A stretch of DNA of 20,503 bases from DASUKL01 sp036278755 (GTDB lineage: Bacteria > Chloroflexota > Limnocylindria > Limnocylindrales > CSP1-4), in NCBI GenBank assembly GCA_036278755.1, contig DASUKL010000095.1, positions 1 through 20,503 on the forward strand. Direction: 5' to 3'. The position numbers were made by a program, and so were the translations under genes. Shown piece after piece: positions 7,512 to 14,505 of the stretch. How positions within the stretch are numbered: the first letter of the stretch is position 1; the number at the start of each line of letters is the position of its first letter. The notes under the pieces are model-generated. The model was not told the origin of the DNA. It saw nothing but the letters and a program-made list of their open reading frames with translations, and searched no databases.

Positions 7512-8477
7512 ATCCCCGTGGCCTCCGGCCTGCGCGAGCTCCCTGCTCGTGCCCTGCGCAGCGGCTTCATGTGGGCCTCGCGGCGCGGCTCGCTGCGACG
7601 GGTGGCCACCAGCCTGCCGCCCAGCCGAGCCCTGGTCGACCGCTTCGTGGCCGGGGAGACGCTCGACGAGGCCCTGGCCGCCCTCGAGCGGCTGCACGAC
7701 CAGGGCTTCGGCACCACCGTAGACGTGCTGGGCGAGGCCGTGGCCGTGGCCCACGCCGCCGAGGAGGCCGCCAGCCGCTACGTGGCCACCCTCGAGGCCC
7801 TCAGCCAGCGCGGCCTGGACCTCAACGTCAGCGTCAAGCTGAGCCAGATGGGTCTGGGCCTCGACCCTGCCCTGTGCCGCCAGAACCTGGAGCGCATCCT
7901 GGAGCGAGCCACGGCCCTGGGGGCCTTCGTGCGGGTCGACATGGAGGACCACACGACGACCGGGCCGACCCTCGACCTCGTCCGAGACGTGCGGGCCGAG
8001 CACCCGGACACAGGGGTCGTCATCCAGGCCTACCTGCGTCGCAGCGCGGCCGACGTGGAGCGCCTCATCGAGGAAGGCACCCGGGTCCGCCTGTGCAAGG
8101 GGGCCTACCTCGAACCGGCCGCCGTGGCCTTCGCCGCCAAGGCCGACGTCGACGCCAGCTACGCGGCCCTCATGGAGCGGCTGCTGGAGGCGGGCACCTA
8201 TCCGGCCCTGGCGACCCACGATCCTCGGATCATCGCCCGGGCGCGGGCCTTCGCCCGGAGCCACGACATCGGGCCCCAGCGCTTCGAGTTCCAGATGCTC
8301 TACGGCGTGCGGCGCGACCTGCAGGCGCAGCTCCTGGCCGAGGGCTACACGGTTCGGGTCTACGTGCCCTACGGCGCGGAGTGGTACCCCTACTTCATGC
8401 GTCGCCTCGCGGAACGGCCGGCCAACGTCCTGTTCATCACCCGCAGCGTCCTGCGCGAGGGCCGCGGCCGGAGCTAG
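7509..8477 (+). CDS. putA: proline dehydrogenase (monofunctional)
   Basis: FAD enzyme that oxidises proline to pyrroline-5-carboxylate, the first step of proline catabolism. At 322 residues it matches the short monofunctional PRODH (Thermus type), not the bifunctional PutA. Conserved features include VSVKLSQMG (K110), FVRVDMEDHTTT (140-151), VVIQAYLRR, RVRLCKGAY (K197), ATHD (H237), FEFQMLYG, and the substrate-binding end VYVPYGAEWYPYFMRRLAERPAN with Y285, R298 and R299. GTG 7509 sits directly behind a -10 box. No P5C dehydrogenase is in the window. Its TAG stop overlaps the stop of the convergent DinB-like gene by four bases (CTAG). proC lies 2.7 kb upstream on the same strand. Confidence 0.94.
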   Translation: MIPVASGLRELPARALRSGFMWASRRGSLRRVATSLPPSRALVDRFVAGETLDEALAALERLHDQGFGTTVDVLGEAVAVAHAAEEAASRYVATLEALSQRGLDLNVSVKLSQMGLGLDPALCRQNLERILERATALGAFVRVDMEDHTTTGPTLDLVRDVRAEHPDTGVVIQAYLRRSAADVERLIEEGTRVRLCKGAYLEPAAVAFAAKADVDASYAALMERLLEAGTYPALATHDPRIIARARAFARSHDIGPQRFEFQMLYGVRRDLQAQLLAEGYTVRVYVPYGAEWYPYFMRRLAERPANVLFITRSVLREGRGRS

Positions 8478-9061
8478 CCGGACGGACGCAGGCCGTCGAG
8501 CTGCGCGGCGTGCTCCTCGAGGTGGCCGATCAGGAAGCGTTCCACCATGGCCGGCATGGCCATGACCCCCAGGCTGGGATGGAGGCCGCGGGCCTGCCAG
8601 CCCGCGCGATCCAGGCCCCGCAGGAAGGCAGCCGTGGCTTCGGCCTGGGCGTCCACGCTGGCCTGCAGATGGGCCACGGACAGATGGCGATCACGCTCGA
8701 TGATCTCGGCCCGGCGAGCGTCCGCCACGGTCCGCCCGAAGGCCACCGCCGCACCTGTCCCCGATCCGCCGCGCTCGCCCGACGATCCGCCATCGCCCGA
8801 TGCGCCGGCCCCGCCCGACGAACCGGCGACGACCGCTCCGAGCTGGCCGAGCCAGTAGGCCTGGAACTCGGCCAGGTGGGCCCAGACCTGGCCTTGGTCC
8901 CAGCGCTCGCCCGTCCGCGCGTCGGCCTCGGTCAAGCCCGCGTGGGCCTCGATGCTGGCGGCGTGCTCGGCCAGTCGCTGCCGCACCGCGGCCAGGCGGG
9001 CCAGGAAGCGGTCGGCCTGATCGATGGTCGTGTCTTCGCCCGAAGGCGTGCGGTCGACCAT
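8474..9061 (-). CDS. DinB-fold protein coupled to homogentisate dioxygenase
   Basis: A 195-residue protein of probable DinB/maleylpyruvate-isomerase four-helix fold. Visible are WAHLAEFQAYW with H62 on an early helix and GHLEEHAAQLDGL at the end, with H180 and H184 in an HxxxH arrangement. That gives a plausible three-ligand metal site. Residues 81-104 are a Gly/Ser repeat (units like SGGAGA, SGDGGS, SGERGG, SGTGAA) inserted between helices. The ATG overlaps the upstream TGA stop of homogentisate dioxygenase as TGATG, so translation is probably coupled. DinB-fold enzymes use mycothiol or bacillithiol and include a maleylpyruvate isomerase. From context it could isomerise maleylacetoacetate, but that is inference. 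The fold call is moderate. Confidence 0.7.
   Translation of the reverse strand: MVDRTPSGEDTTIDQADRFLARLAAVRQRLAEHAASIEAHAGLTEADARTGERWDQGQVWAHLAEFQAYWLGQLGAVVAGSSGGAGASGDGGSSGERGGSGTGAAVAFGRTVADARRAEIIERDRHLSVAHLQASVDAQAEATAAFLRGLDRAGWQARGLHPSLGVMAMPAMVERFLIGHLEEHAAQLDGLRPSG
8756..8830 (-). repeat. imperfect 18-bp tandem repeat inside DinB-like gene
   Basis: About four degenerate 18-bp units (plus-strand form resembling CGACGATCCGCCATCGCC) encode a Gly/Ser-rich hexapeptide repeat within the DinB-like protein. The reading frame is kept. It is likely a slippage-prone flexible linker. Confidence 0.55.
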
Positions 9062-10284
9062 CAGTCGGGGAAGGCCTCGGGGCCTCGCTCGGCCAGTTCG
9101 CGGGCCTCGGCGGCGTGGTCCTCCGGCGGCAGCCAGGTATAGGGGTAGTCGGGGTCCTCCAGGCGGGTCGCCTGGCGGGTCAGGTCAAGGGGGTGGAAGG
9201 TGTCGACCATGACCGCCAGCTCGTCGGTCGCCTCCTTGCCGATGGAGGCCTCGGCCGTCCCCGGGTGGGGGCCGTGGGGGATGCCGGCTGGGTGCACGGT
9301 GAACGACTTGACCTCCACCCCACGACGGCTCATGAAGTTGCCCTGGACGTAGTAGATGACCTCGTCGCTGTTGATGTTCGAGTGGGCGTAGGGGGCCGGG
9401 ATGGCCAGGGGGTGGTAGTCGAACTTGCGGGGCACGAAGGAGCAGACCACGAAGTTCCCGCCCTGGAAGGTCTGGTGGACCGGCGGCGGCTGGTGGACCC
9501 GGCCGGTGATGGGCTGGAAGTCGCCGATGTTGAAGATCCAGGGGTAGAGGTAGCCGTCCCAGCCCACCACGTCGAAGGGGTGGTGGCGGTAGTGGTAGGT
9601 CGTCAGGCGGCCGCGGACCTTGACGTCGATGAGGAACTCGCCCTCGTCACGGTGGGCCGGCGTCTCCGCGGGGACGCGGATATCGCGCTGACTGTAGGGC
9701 GCATGCTCCAGCAGCTGGCCGTAGTCGTTGCGGTAGCGGCGCGGCGGCTCCAGCTCCGAGGGGCACTCCAGCCACAGCATCCGCTGCGGCGTGTCGGGGT
9801 CGGGCTCGAGGCGCCAGGTCGTGCCGATGGGGATGACGATGTAGTCGCCGGGCCCGTAGGCCATCTCGCCGAAGACGGAAGCGAAGCGGCCCGAGCCTTC
9901 GTGGACGAAGAGCATCTCATCGCCCTCGCCGTTGCGATAGAAGCGGTTGGCCGGCTGGGCCTGAGCTGGCAGGACGATGCCCATGACCACGTCGTGGTTG
10001 AAGAACAGCGGCACCCGCCCGTCGATGACGTCGCCGGTGGGCACGGCCGCCCCGGTCTTGATGAGGCGGTGGTGATGGGGCCCGTCGTCCATGGCCTCCA
10101 GGCGGATCTGTGCCCCAGGCTCGATCCGGTAGGTCTGGGTCGGCGGCACGACGTGGTAGAGGAGGGAGCTGCGGCCCACGAATCCCTCCACCCCGAAGAG
10201 CTCCTCGCGGTACAGCGACCCATCGGGCTGGCGCAGCTGGGTATGGCGCTGCGCGGGCAGCTCGCCCCGACGGACGTAGAACAC
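9061..10284 (-). CDS. hmgA: homogentisate 1,2-dioxygenase
   Basis: Non-haem iron ring-cleaving enzyme of tyrosine/phenylalanine breakdown, converting homogentisate to maleylacetoacetate. The 407-residue cupin-type protein has the family regions EPGAQIRLEAMDDGPHHHRL, EMLFVHEGSGRFASVFGEM, HPFDVVGWDGYLYPWIFNI and PRKFDYHPLAIPAPYAHSN. Likely iron ligands are H301 and E308 (HSNINSDEVIYYVQGNF) and H337 (GIPHGPHPG); H264 or H270 would be the acid-base histidine. The start is GTG 10284, fixed by a strong AAAGGAGG six bases upstream. The TGA stop overlaps the ATG of the DinB-like gene. A fumarylacetoacetate-hydrolase-family gene lies 7 kb away. A related gentisate- or other aromatic-ring dioxygenase is the main alternative, judged less likely. 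Confidence 0.9.
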   Translation of the reverse strand: MFYVRRGELPAQRHTQLRQPDGSLYREELFGVEGFVGRSSLLYHVVPPTQTYRIEPGAQIRLEAMDDGPHHHRLIKTGAAVPTGDVIDGRVPLFFNHDVVMGIVLPAQAQPANRFYRNGEGDEMLFVHEGSGRFASVFGEMAYGPGDYIVIPIGTTWRLEPDPDTPQRMLWLECPSELEPPRRYRNDYGQLLEHAPYSQRDIRVPAETPAHRDEGEFLIDVKVRGRLTTYHYRHHPFDVVGWDGYLYPWIFNIGDFQPITGRVHQPPPVHQTFQGGNFVVCSFVPRKFDYHPLAIPAPYAHSNINSDEVIYYVQGNFMSRRGVEVKSFTVHPAGIPHGPHPGTAEASIGKEATDELAVMVDTFHPLDLTRQATRLEDPDYPYTWLPPEDHAAEARELAERGPEAFPD

Positions 10285-10544
10285 GGCGCTCCTCCTTTGG
10301 CTCGTCGATGGTACGCGCCCAGGGGCTGGCCGATGGTCGATCGAGGACAGCGCGGGGTCGTTGACGCGGGAGAACGGGCATCGAGGGGACGACGACAGCC
10401 CCGGTCCAGGGTAGTTGACGGGTCGCGTATGGTGGACGGACGCGGTAGGGAGCCGGTCGTGCGGCGGGGTCCCAATTGCAAGCCCGATCGCAGGCCGATA
10501 CCCGAATCTCGGGGCTCCATGCGCGTGGTGGAGGAGAGATCGCG
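10285..10544. promoter_or_regulatory. divergent promoter region, hmgA and sugar operon
   Basis: The largest non-coding gap in the window (260 bp), between two divergent operons. For hmgA (minus) there is an AAAGGAGG site at 10291-10298 and a possible -10 TACCAT at 10313-10308. For the sugar operon (plus), TTGCAA at 10476-10481 and TACCCG at 10499-10504 are 17 bp apart and could be a weak promoter. GGAGGAG at 10530-10536 is the ribosome site. TTGACG occurs twice (10361 and 10415) in direct orientation without good -10 partners, and may be part of a regulator site. CCCGA/TCGGG around 10502-10514 is a small inverted repeat. Confidence 0.4.
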
Positions 10545-11828
10545 ATGCGACGCTTCATTGCGGTCCTGGTAGCCGCATTCATCGTGGCTTCGTGCACGGG
10601 CAGCAGCCCCTCGCCGTCGTCGAGCGCCCCATCGGGCGCCGCCGGCTCGTCGAGCCCTAGCGGCGGGGGTGGCGGGGGCTGGGATCCGACCAGCATCAGC
10701 GGGCCGGCGGTCCTCTCGGGCTGGCAGTCGTCGCCGGCGGAGGGCAACGCCCTGACCCAGACCCTGCTGGGCTTCCAGTCGACGTACCCGAACATCAAGG
10801 TCGACTACGAGCCGCTGGCCGGTGACTACCCCACGGTCATGGCCACGAAGTTCGCCTCGGGTGACGTGCCCGACCTGTTCTACGTCGATGCCAGCTACGC
10901 CGGGACCTGGATCGACCAGGGCTACCTGGCGCCGCTCGACGACTACATCCAGAAGTCCGGCTTCGATACGAGCCAGTTCTTCCCCGGCTACGCCTCGATC
11001 TTCAAGGGCGCCGATGGCAAGTGGTACGGCTTCCCCAAGGACGGCAATACCATCGCCATGGCCTACAACACCGACATCGTCAAGGACCCGCCGAAGACGA
11101 TGGACGACCTGATCACGCTGGCCCAGAGCCTCAAGGGCACCAATGGCCTCAAGGCCCCGCTGTGCCTGAACCCGGGCCTCGACCGCGGCTTGGCCTTCCT
11201 CTTCGCCCAAGGTGGCTCGCTGCTGTCCGATGACGGCAAGACCGAGACCATCGACAGCGATGCCTCGAAGACCGCCGTGCAGTGGTACATGGACCTCTTC
11301 AAGAACGGCCTGGGCATGACCGCCAGCGATATGGGCGACGGCTGGTGCGGGGACTCGCTGGGCAAGAAGAACGCCGCCATCATCTTCGAGGGCGGCTGGC
11401 TCGACCCCTCGATGGTCAGCACCTATCCGGACGTGAAGTACGCCTGGAACGTCATGCCCACCGGTTCGTCCGGCAGCCCGGTGACCATCTCGTACACGGT
11501 CAGCTACTCCATCGGGGCCCAGTCGAAGAACAAGGACGAGGCCTTCGTCCTGCTCTCCTACCTGACCGGCAAGGAAGGCATGACCAAGTGGACCGAGGGC
11601 GGCGTGGCCCTGCCGTCCAGGAGCGACGTGCCGACCCCGCAGGGCAAGGACGTCCTCGTCTCCGAGAGTTCGTACGCTAAGCCCGGCTCGGGCTTCATGC
11701 CCGGCTACAACGATGTCCAGAAGGCGTTCCAGGACGCCTTCACGGCCCAGATCCAGAACAAGACCTTCGATGCCGGGCCGGTCGTCAGCGCCACCGCGAC
11801 GGCCGTCACCAAGGCCCTCAGCCAGTGA
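10545..11828 (+). CDS. sugar ABC transporter substrate-binding lipoprotein
   Basis: Extracytoplasmic solute-binding protein (family 1, COG1653) that delivers a carbohydrate to its permease pair. The 427-residue product starts MRRFIAVLVAAFIVASC with lipobox VASC, so C17 would be lipidated. A Ser/Pro/Gly linker (18-47) separates the anchor from the domain that begins near VLSGWQSSPAEGNAL. GFQSTYPNIKVDYEPL and DVPDLFYVDASYAGTWIDQGYLAPL are typical of the MalE/UgpB-like family. ATG 10545 is chosen for the signal peptide and GGAGGAG eight bases upstream; an earlier in-frame start would bury the signal. It heads a five-gene plus-strand cluster with two permeases, a YesL-like protein and a glycosidase. 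The sugar cannot be read from sequence. Confidence 0.93.
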   Translation: MRRFIAVLVAAFIVASCTGSSPSPSSSAPSGAAGSSSPSGGGGGGWDPTSISGPAVLSGWQSSPAEGNALTQTLLGFQSTYPNIKVDYEPLAGDYPTVMATKFASGDVPDLFYVDASYAGTWIDQGYLAPLDDYIQKSGFDTSQFFPGYASIFKGADGKWYGFPKDGNTIAMAYNTDIVKDPPKTMDDLITLAQSLKGTNGLKAPLCLNPGLDRGLAFLFAQGGSLLSDDGKTETIDSDASKTAVQWYMDLFKNGLGMTASDMGDGWCGDSLGKKNAAIIFEGGWLDPSMVSTYPDVKYAWNVMPTGSSGSPVTISYTVSYSIGAQSKNKDEAFVLLSYLTGKEGMTKWTEGGVALPSRSDVPTPQGKDVLVSESSYAKPGSGFMPGYNDVQKAFQDAFTAQIQNKTFDAGPVVSATATAVTKALSQ

Positions 11829-11833
11829 CCTCG

Positions 11834-11853
11834 GCGGGCCGCTAGCGGCCCGC
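11834..11853 (+). other. perfect 20-bp palindrome after binding-protein gene
   Basis: GCGGGCCGCTAGCGGCCCGC is a perfect inverted repeat five bases past the binding-protein stop. In RNA it would form a GC-rich hairpin with a minimal loop. No T-run follows. Confidence 0.7.
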
Positions 11854-11867
11854 TGCGTCACGTCCAG

Positions 11868-11896
11868 TCGGCGGCCGGGCCGAGCCCGGCCGCCGA
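11868..11896 (+). other. 13-bp stem-loop before permease genes
   Basis: TCGGCGGCCGGGC pairs perfectly with GCCCGGCCGCCGA across a CGA loop. Together with the palindrome just upstream it probably stabilises the binding-protein message and limits read-through into the permeases, as intergenic hairpins do in malE-malF. It ends about 10 bases before the permease Shine-Dalgarno. Confidence 0.7.
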
Positions 11897-11918
11897 GTCC
11901 ACCGCGGAGGGAGCAGGC

Positions 11919-12863
11919 ATGACGGTCGCCGATCCGGCCGGCCATAGCTCGCGCCGGAGCATGCGGTTCTCGGAGGCCCTGGCCGGCTATGGCTTCGTGG
12001 CCGTGCCCATGGTCCTCTTCCTGCTCCTCAACGTCTTCGCCTTCTTCTACGCCATCTACATCAGCGTCTGGAAGTGGAACCTCATCCGCGGCCCGGTCAG
12101 CTTCCTCGGCCTCCAGAACTACGCCGACGTGCTGTCCGACCCGACCTTCCAGAAGGCCGTCGAGAACAGCATCTACTACACCGTCATCTGGGTGCCCCTG
12201 ACGATGGCCGTGGGCCTCCTCCTGGCCGTGGTCGTCAACCAGAAGATCCGCGGCCAGACCTTCTTCCGAGCGGCCTTCTACTTCCCCGCCATCGCCAGCT
12301 CCGCGGCCATCACCATGCTGTGGATCTTCATGGCCGCGCCCGATGGGCTGTTCAACGCCGTGCGCGAGGGCCTGGGCCTGGCCCCGCTCTTCAGCCTCTT
12401 CGGCTTCGGGCCGAACCAGAACTGGTTGGGCGACTACCACACGGCCCTCGACTCGATCATCCTGCTCAATGTCTGGACGACCTCGGGCACCTTCATGCTG
12501 CTCTACCTGGCCTCCCTCCAGTCGATCAGCCATGAGGTGTACGAGGCGGCCGCGGTCGACGGAGCGGGGCCCTGGCAGGCCTTCTGGCACATCACGTTCC
12601 CGCTGCTGCGGCCCGGTCACTACTACGTGGCCACCGTGGCCGTCATCGGCGCGCTCCAGGTCTTCGACCAGGCTATCCTGGCCGGCGGCCCCAACGGCGA
12701 CCCCAACAACGCCCTGATGTTCATCGTCCTGTACCTGTACAAGACGGCCTTCACGGACTTCAACTTCAGCAAGGCCGCGGCCGTGGGGCTCGTCCTCTTC
12801 GTCATCGTCTTCGCCGCCACGTTGCTCCAGCGGCGCGTCTTCGGCGGAGAGCCGGCATGGTGA
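11919..12863 (+). CDS. sugar ABC transporter permease (MalF/UgpA type)
   Basis: Inner-membrane permease of 314 residues with six predicted membrane segments, starting near FVAVPMVLFLLLNVFAFFYA and ending near VGLVLFVIVFAATLLQ. The ATPase-docking loop is EVYEAAAVDGAGPWQAFWHITFPLL, the EAA motif of binding-protein-dependent permeases. ATG 11919 follows GGAGGGAG at 11906-11913. The 90-bp gap behind the binding-protein gene holds two strong stem-loops. Its last codons overlap the start of the second permease by 7 bp, so the two subunits are probably made in equal amount. Confidence 0.95.
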   Translation: MTVADPAGHSSRRSMRFSEALAGYGFVAVPMVLFLLLNVFAFFYAIYISVWKWNLIRGPVSFLGLQNYADVLSDPTFQKAVENSIYYTVIWVPLTMAVGLLLAVVVNQKIRGQTFFRAAFYFPAIASSAAITMLWIFMAAPDGLFNAVREGLGLAPLFSLFGFGPNQNWLGDYHTALDSIILLNVWTTSGTFMLLYLASLQSISHEVYEAAAVDGAGPWQAFWHITFPLLRPGHYYVATVAVIGALQVFDQAILAGGPNGDPNNALMFIVLYLYKTAFTDFNFSKAAAVGLVLFVIVFAATLLQRRVFGGEPAW

Positions 12864-13765
12864 GCCAGGCCAGGCGGCTGGGAGGCGCGGGGACCCTGGC
12901 TGCGCCGTCGGCCCCGCCCGGCAGGCGTCGGGGACGCTGGCTGCGGGCCCTCGCCTACGCCATCCTCATCGCCTACGCAGTGGTGATGTTCGTGCCCTTC
13001 GCCTGGTCGGTCATCACCTCGTTCAAGACGCTACCCGATTCGGTGCGCCTCTCGTTCATCCCCCAGCCCTTCACCCTCGAGGGCTGGCACGAGGCCGTCC
13101 AGACCCTGACCCCGCCCCTGCCGCTCATCTTCCTCAACAGCTTCGCTATCGCCGGGGCCGTGACGCTCACCAACGTGGTCCTCGGCAGCCTGGCCGGCTA
13201 CGCCTTCGCCCGCCTCCGCTTTCCCGGCCGGGAGCTGCTGTTCCTGATCGTGCTCGGGACGCTGATGATGCCGGACCAGCTGCGGGTCATCCCGGTCTAC
13301 CTCATCCTCAAGACGTTCGGCCTGACGGCAGGCTTCGGGCAGTACGTGGGCGTGGTGGTCGTGGCGGCCATCGCCGGGACCAGCATCTTCTTCCTGCGCC
13401 AGTACTTCCTCTCGATCCCCCGTGATCTGGAGGAGGCCGCGCGGATGGACGGGGCCGGTTTCTTCACGACCTTCTGGCGAGTCATGCTGCCCCTCGCCAC
13501 GCCGGCCATCGCGGCGGTCGCCATCCTCCAGTTCCAGGGCTCGTGGAACAGCTTCTTCTGGCCGGTGATCCTGCTCCAGGACAACGCCAAGAAGACCATC
13601 CCCGTGGCGCTCTACACGTTCCGCACCCTGAGCTCGGGCTTCTCCACCAACTGGCCGCCGCTCATGGCCGTCATCGTCGCCGCCACGATCCCGATCTTGA
13701 TCCTCTACATCTTCTTCCAGCGCTACTTCGTCGAAGGCCTCGCGGCGAGTGGCGTCAAGGGCTGA
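12857..13765 (+). CDS. sugar ABC transporter permease (MalG/UgpE type)
   Basis: Second permease subunit, 302 residues, with six membrane segments (first near AYAILIAYAVVMFVPFAWSV). The docking loop is LEEAARMDGAGFFTTFWRVMLPL. SFKTLPDSV after the first helix and the aromatic-rich end RYFVEGLAASGVKG are typical of the MalG class. ATG 12857 is preceded by GGAGAG at 12846-12851 and overlaps the first permease. No ATP-binding subunit is encoded in the window, so the transporter probably shares a MsmK/UgpC-like ATPase from elsewhere, as is common for this family. Confidence 0.95.
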   Translation: MVSQARRLGGAGTLAAPSAPPGRRRGRWLRALAYAILIAYAVVMFVPFAWSVITSFKTLPDSVRLSFIPQPFTLEGWHEAVQTLTPPLPLIFLNSFAIAGAVTLTNVVLGSLAGYAFARLRFPGRELLFLIVLGTLMMPDQLRVIPVYLILKTFGLTAGFGQYVGVVVVAAIAGTSIFFLRQYFLSIPRDLEEAARMDGAGFFTTFWRVMLPLATPAIAAVAILQFQGSWNSFFWPVILLQDNAKKTIPVALYTFRTLSSGFSTNWPPLMAVIVAATIPILILYIFFQRYFVEGLAASGVKG

Positions 13766-14486
13766 GGCGGCCGGGGCTCCGGCCATCCCAGCCGCCCCGG
13801 TCGTCGCCATCGCTCCGCCCGGCCTGGTCACCGCCGTGCGTGAGTCGCTGCGGGACTTCTTCTTCAACTCCTGGCGCCTCGTGGCAGCGAACCTGGCCTG
13901 GGGCCTCGTCTTCGTCGTGGTCATCGTGGCCGGGCTCGTGGTACCCCTGCTGGGCTGGCTGCTGGCTCCGCTGCTGGCCCTGCCCACGGCCGGCCTCTTC
14001 CGCCTGGCGGCCCTCATCGCCCGTGACGAGCCAGCCTCCTTTTGGGACGCCTGGGCGGCCTGGCGATCCGCCGCCCGACCGGCCCTGGCGGCGGGCGTGG
14101 GAGCATCGGTGATGGCCACGGTCCTGGCCGTGAACCTCCTGGGTGGCCTCCTCTCGGGTTCGACCCTGGGCTGGGCCCTGGCCACCCTGGCGGCCTGGGG
14201 CCTGCTCGTGGTCTGGCTCATCCTGCTCTGCTTCTGGCCGCTCCTGCTCGACCCGCGCCGCGAGCCGCCCGGCCCACGTGCCGCTCTCCGCCTGGCCGGG
14301 CTCCTGGTCCTTGCCCACCCCGGTCGGCTGGCCATCCTGGGCCTCCTGGCGGCCGTCGTGCTAGCCGCCAGCACCGTGGCCTTCGCTGCCCTCGTCACCG
14401 TGGCCGTCGCCTTCGTGGCCCTCGTAGCCTGTCGCTACGTGCTGCCGGCCGCCGATCGACTCGAGGTTCGGCTGACCGCGCGGTGA
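13749..14486 (+). CDS. YesL-like (DUF624) membrane protein
   Basis: A polytopic membrane protein of 245 residues with about five to six hydrophobic segments. The portion LRDFFFNSWRLVAANLAWG resembles the N-terminus of YesL/DUF624 proteins, which often sit in carbohydrate ABC operons and whose function is not known. GTG 13749 overlaps the permease gene by 17 bp and would allow coupled translation. A second in-frame GTG at 13836 would start just before the conserved RESLRDFF segment and remove a 29-residue Ala/Pro-rich lead, so the start is uncertain. Position between the permeases and the glycosidase supports a role in sugar uptake. Family assignment is by pattern and context. Confidence 0.68.
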   Translation: MASRAEAAGAPAIPAAPVVAIAPPGLVTAVRESLRDFFFNSWRLVAANLAWGLVFVVVIVAGLVVPLLGWLLAPLLALPTAGLFRLAALIARDEPASFWDAWAAWRSAARPALAAGVGASVMATVLAVNLLGGLLSGSTLGWALATLAAWGLLVVWLILLCFWPLLLDPRREPPGPRAALRLAGLLVLAHPGRLAILGLLAAVVLAASTVAFAALVTVAVAFVALVACRYVLPAADRLEVRLTAR

Positions 14487-14488
14487 GC

Positions 14489-14505
14489 CATCATGGGCGC
14501 GGATG
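14489..14505 (+). promoter_or_regulatory. possible internal -10 (CATCAT) before glycosidase gene
   Basis: CATCAT, eight bases and ATG 14503 resemble the short-leader starts elsewhere in the window. The gap to the preceding gene is only 16 bp and there is no SD. Low confidence, because the first hexamer base deviates. Confidence 0.25.

Noticed and set aside
10361..10420. Two TTGACG hexamers as -35 boxes
   Set aside because: No acceptable -10 hexamer lies 16-18 bp downstream of either one, so they are mentioned only as possible parts of a regulator site.
8800..10572. 590-codon plus-strand open frame
   Set aside because: Antisense to hmgA and the DinB-like gene, which both have clear family motifs and coupled starts.
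9603..12620. About 1000-codon minus-strand open frame
   Set aside because: It is antisense to the binding-protein and permease genes and a shifted frame of hmgA. Composition is Gly/Arg/Asp-rich shadow sequence.
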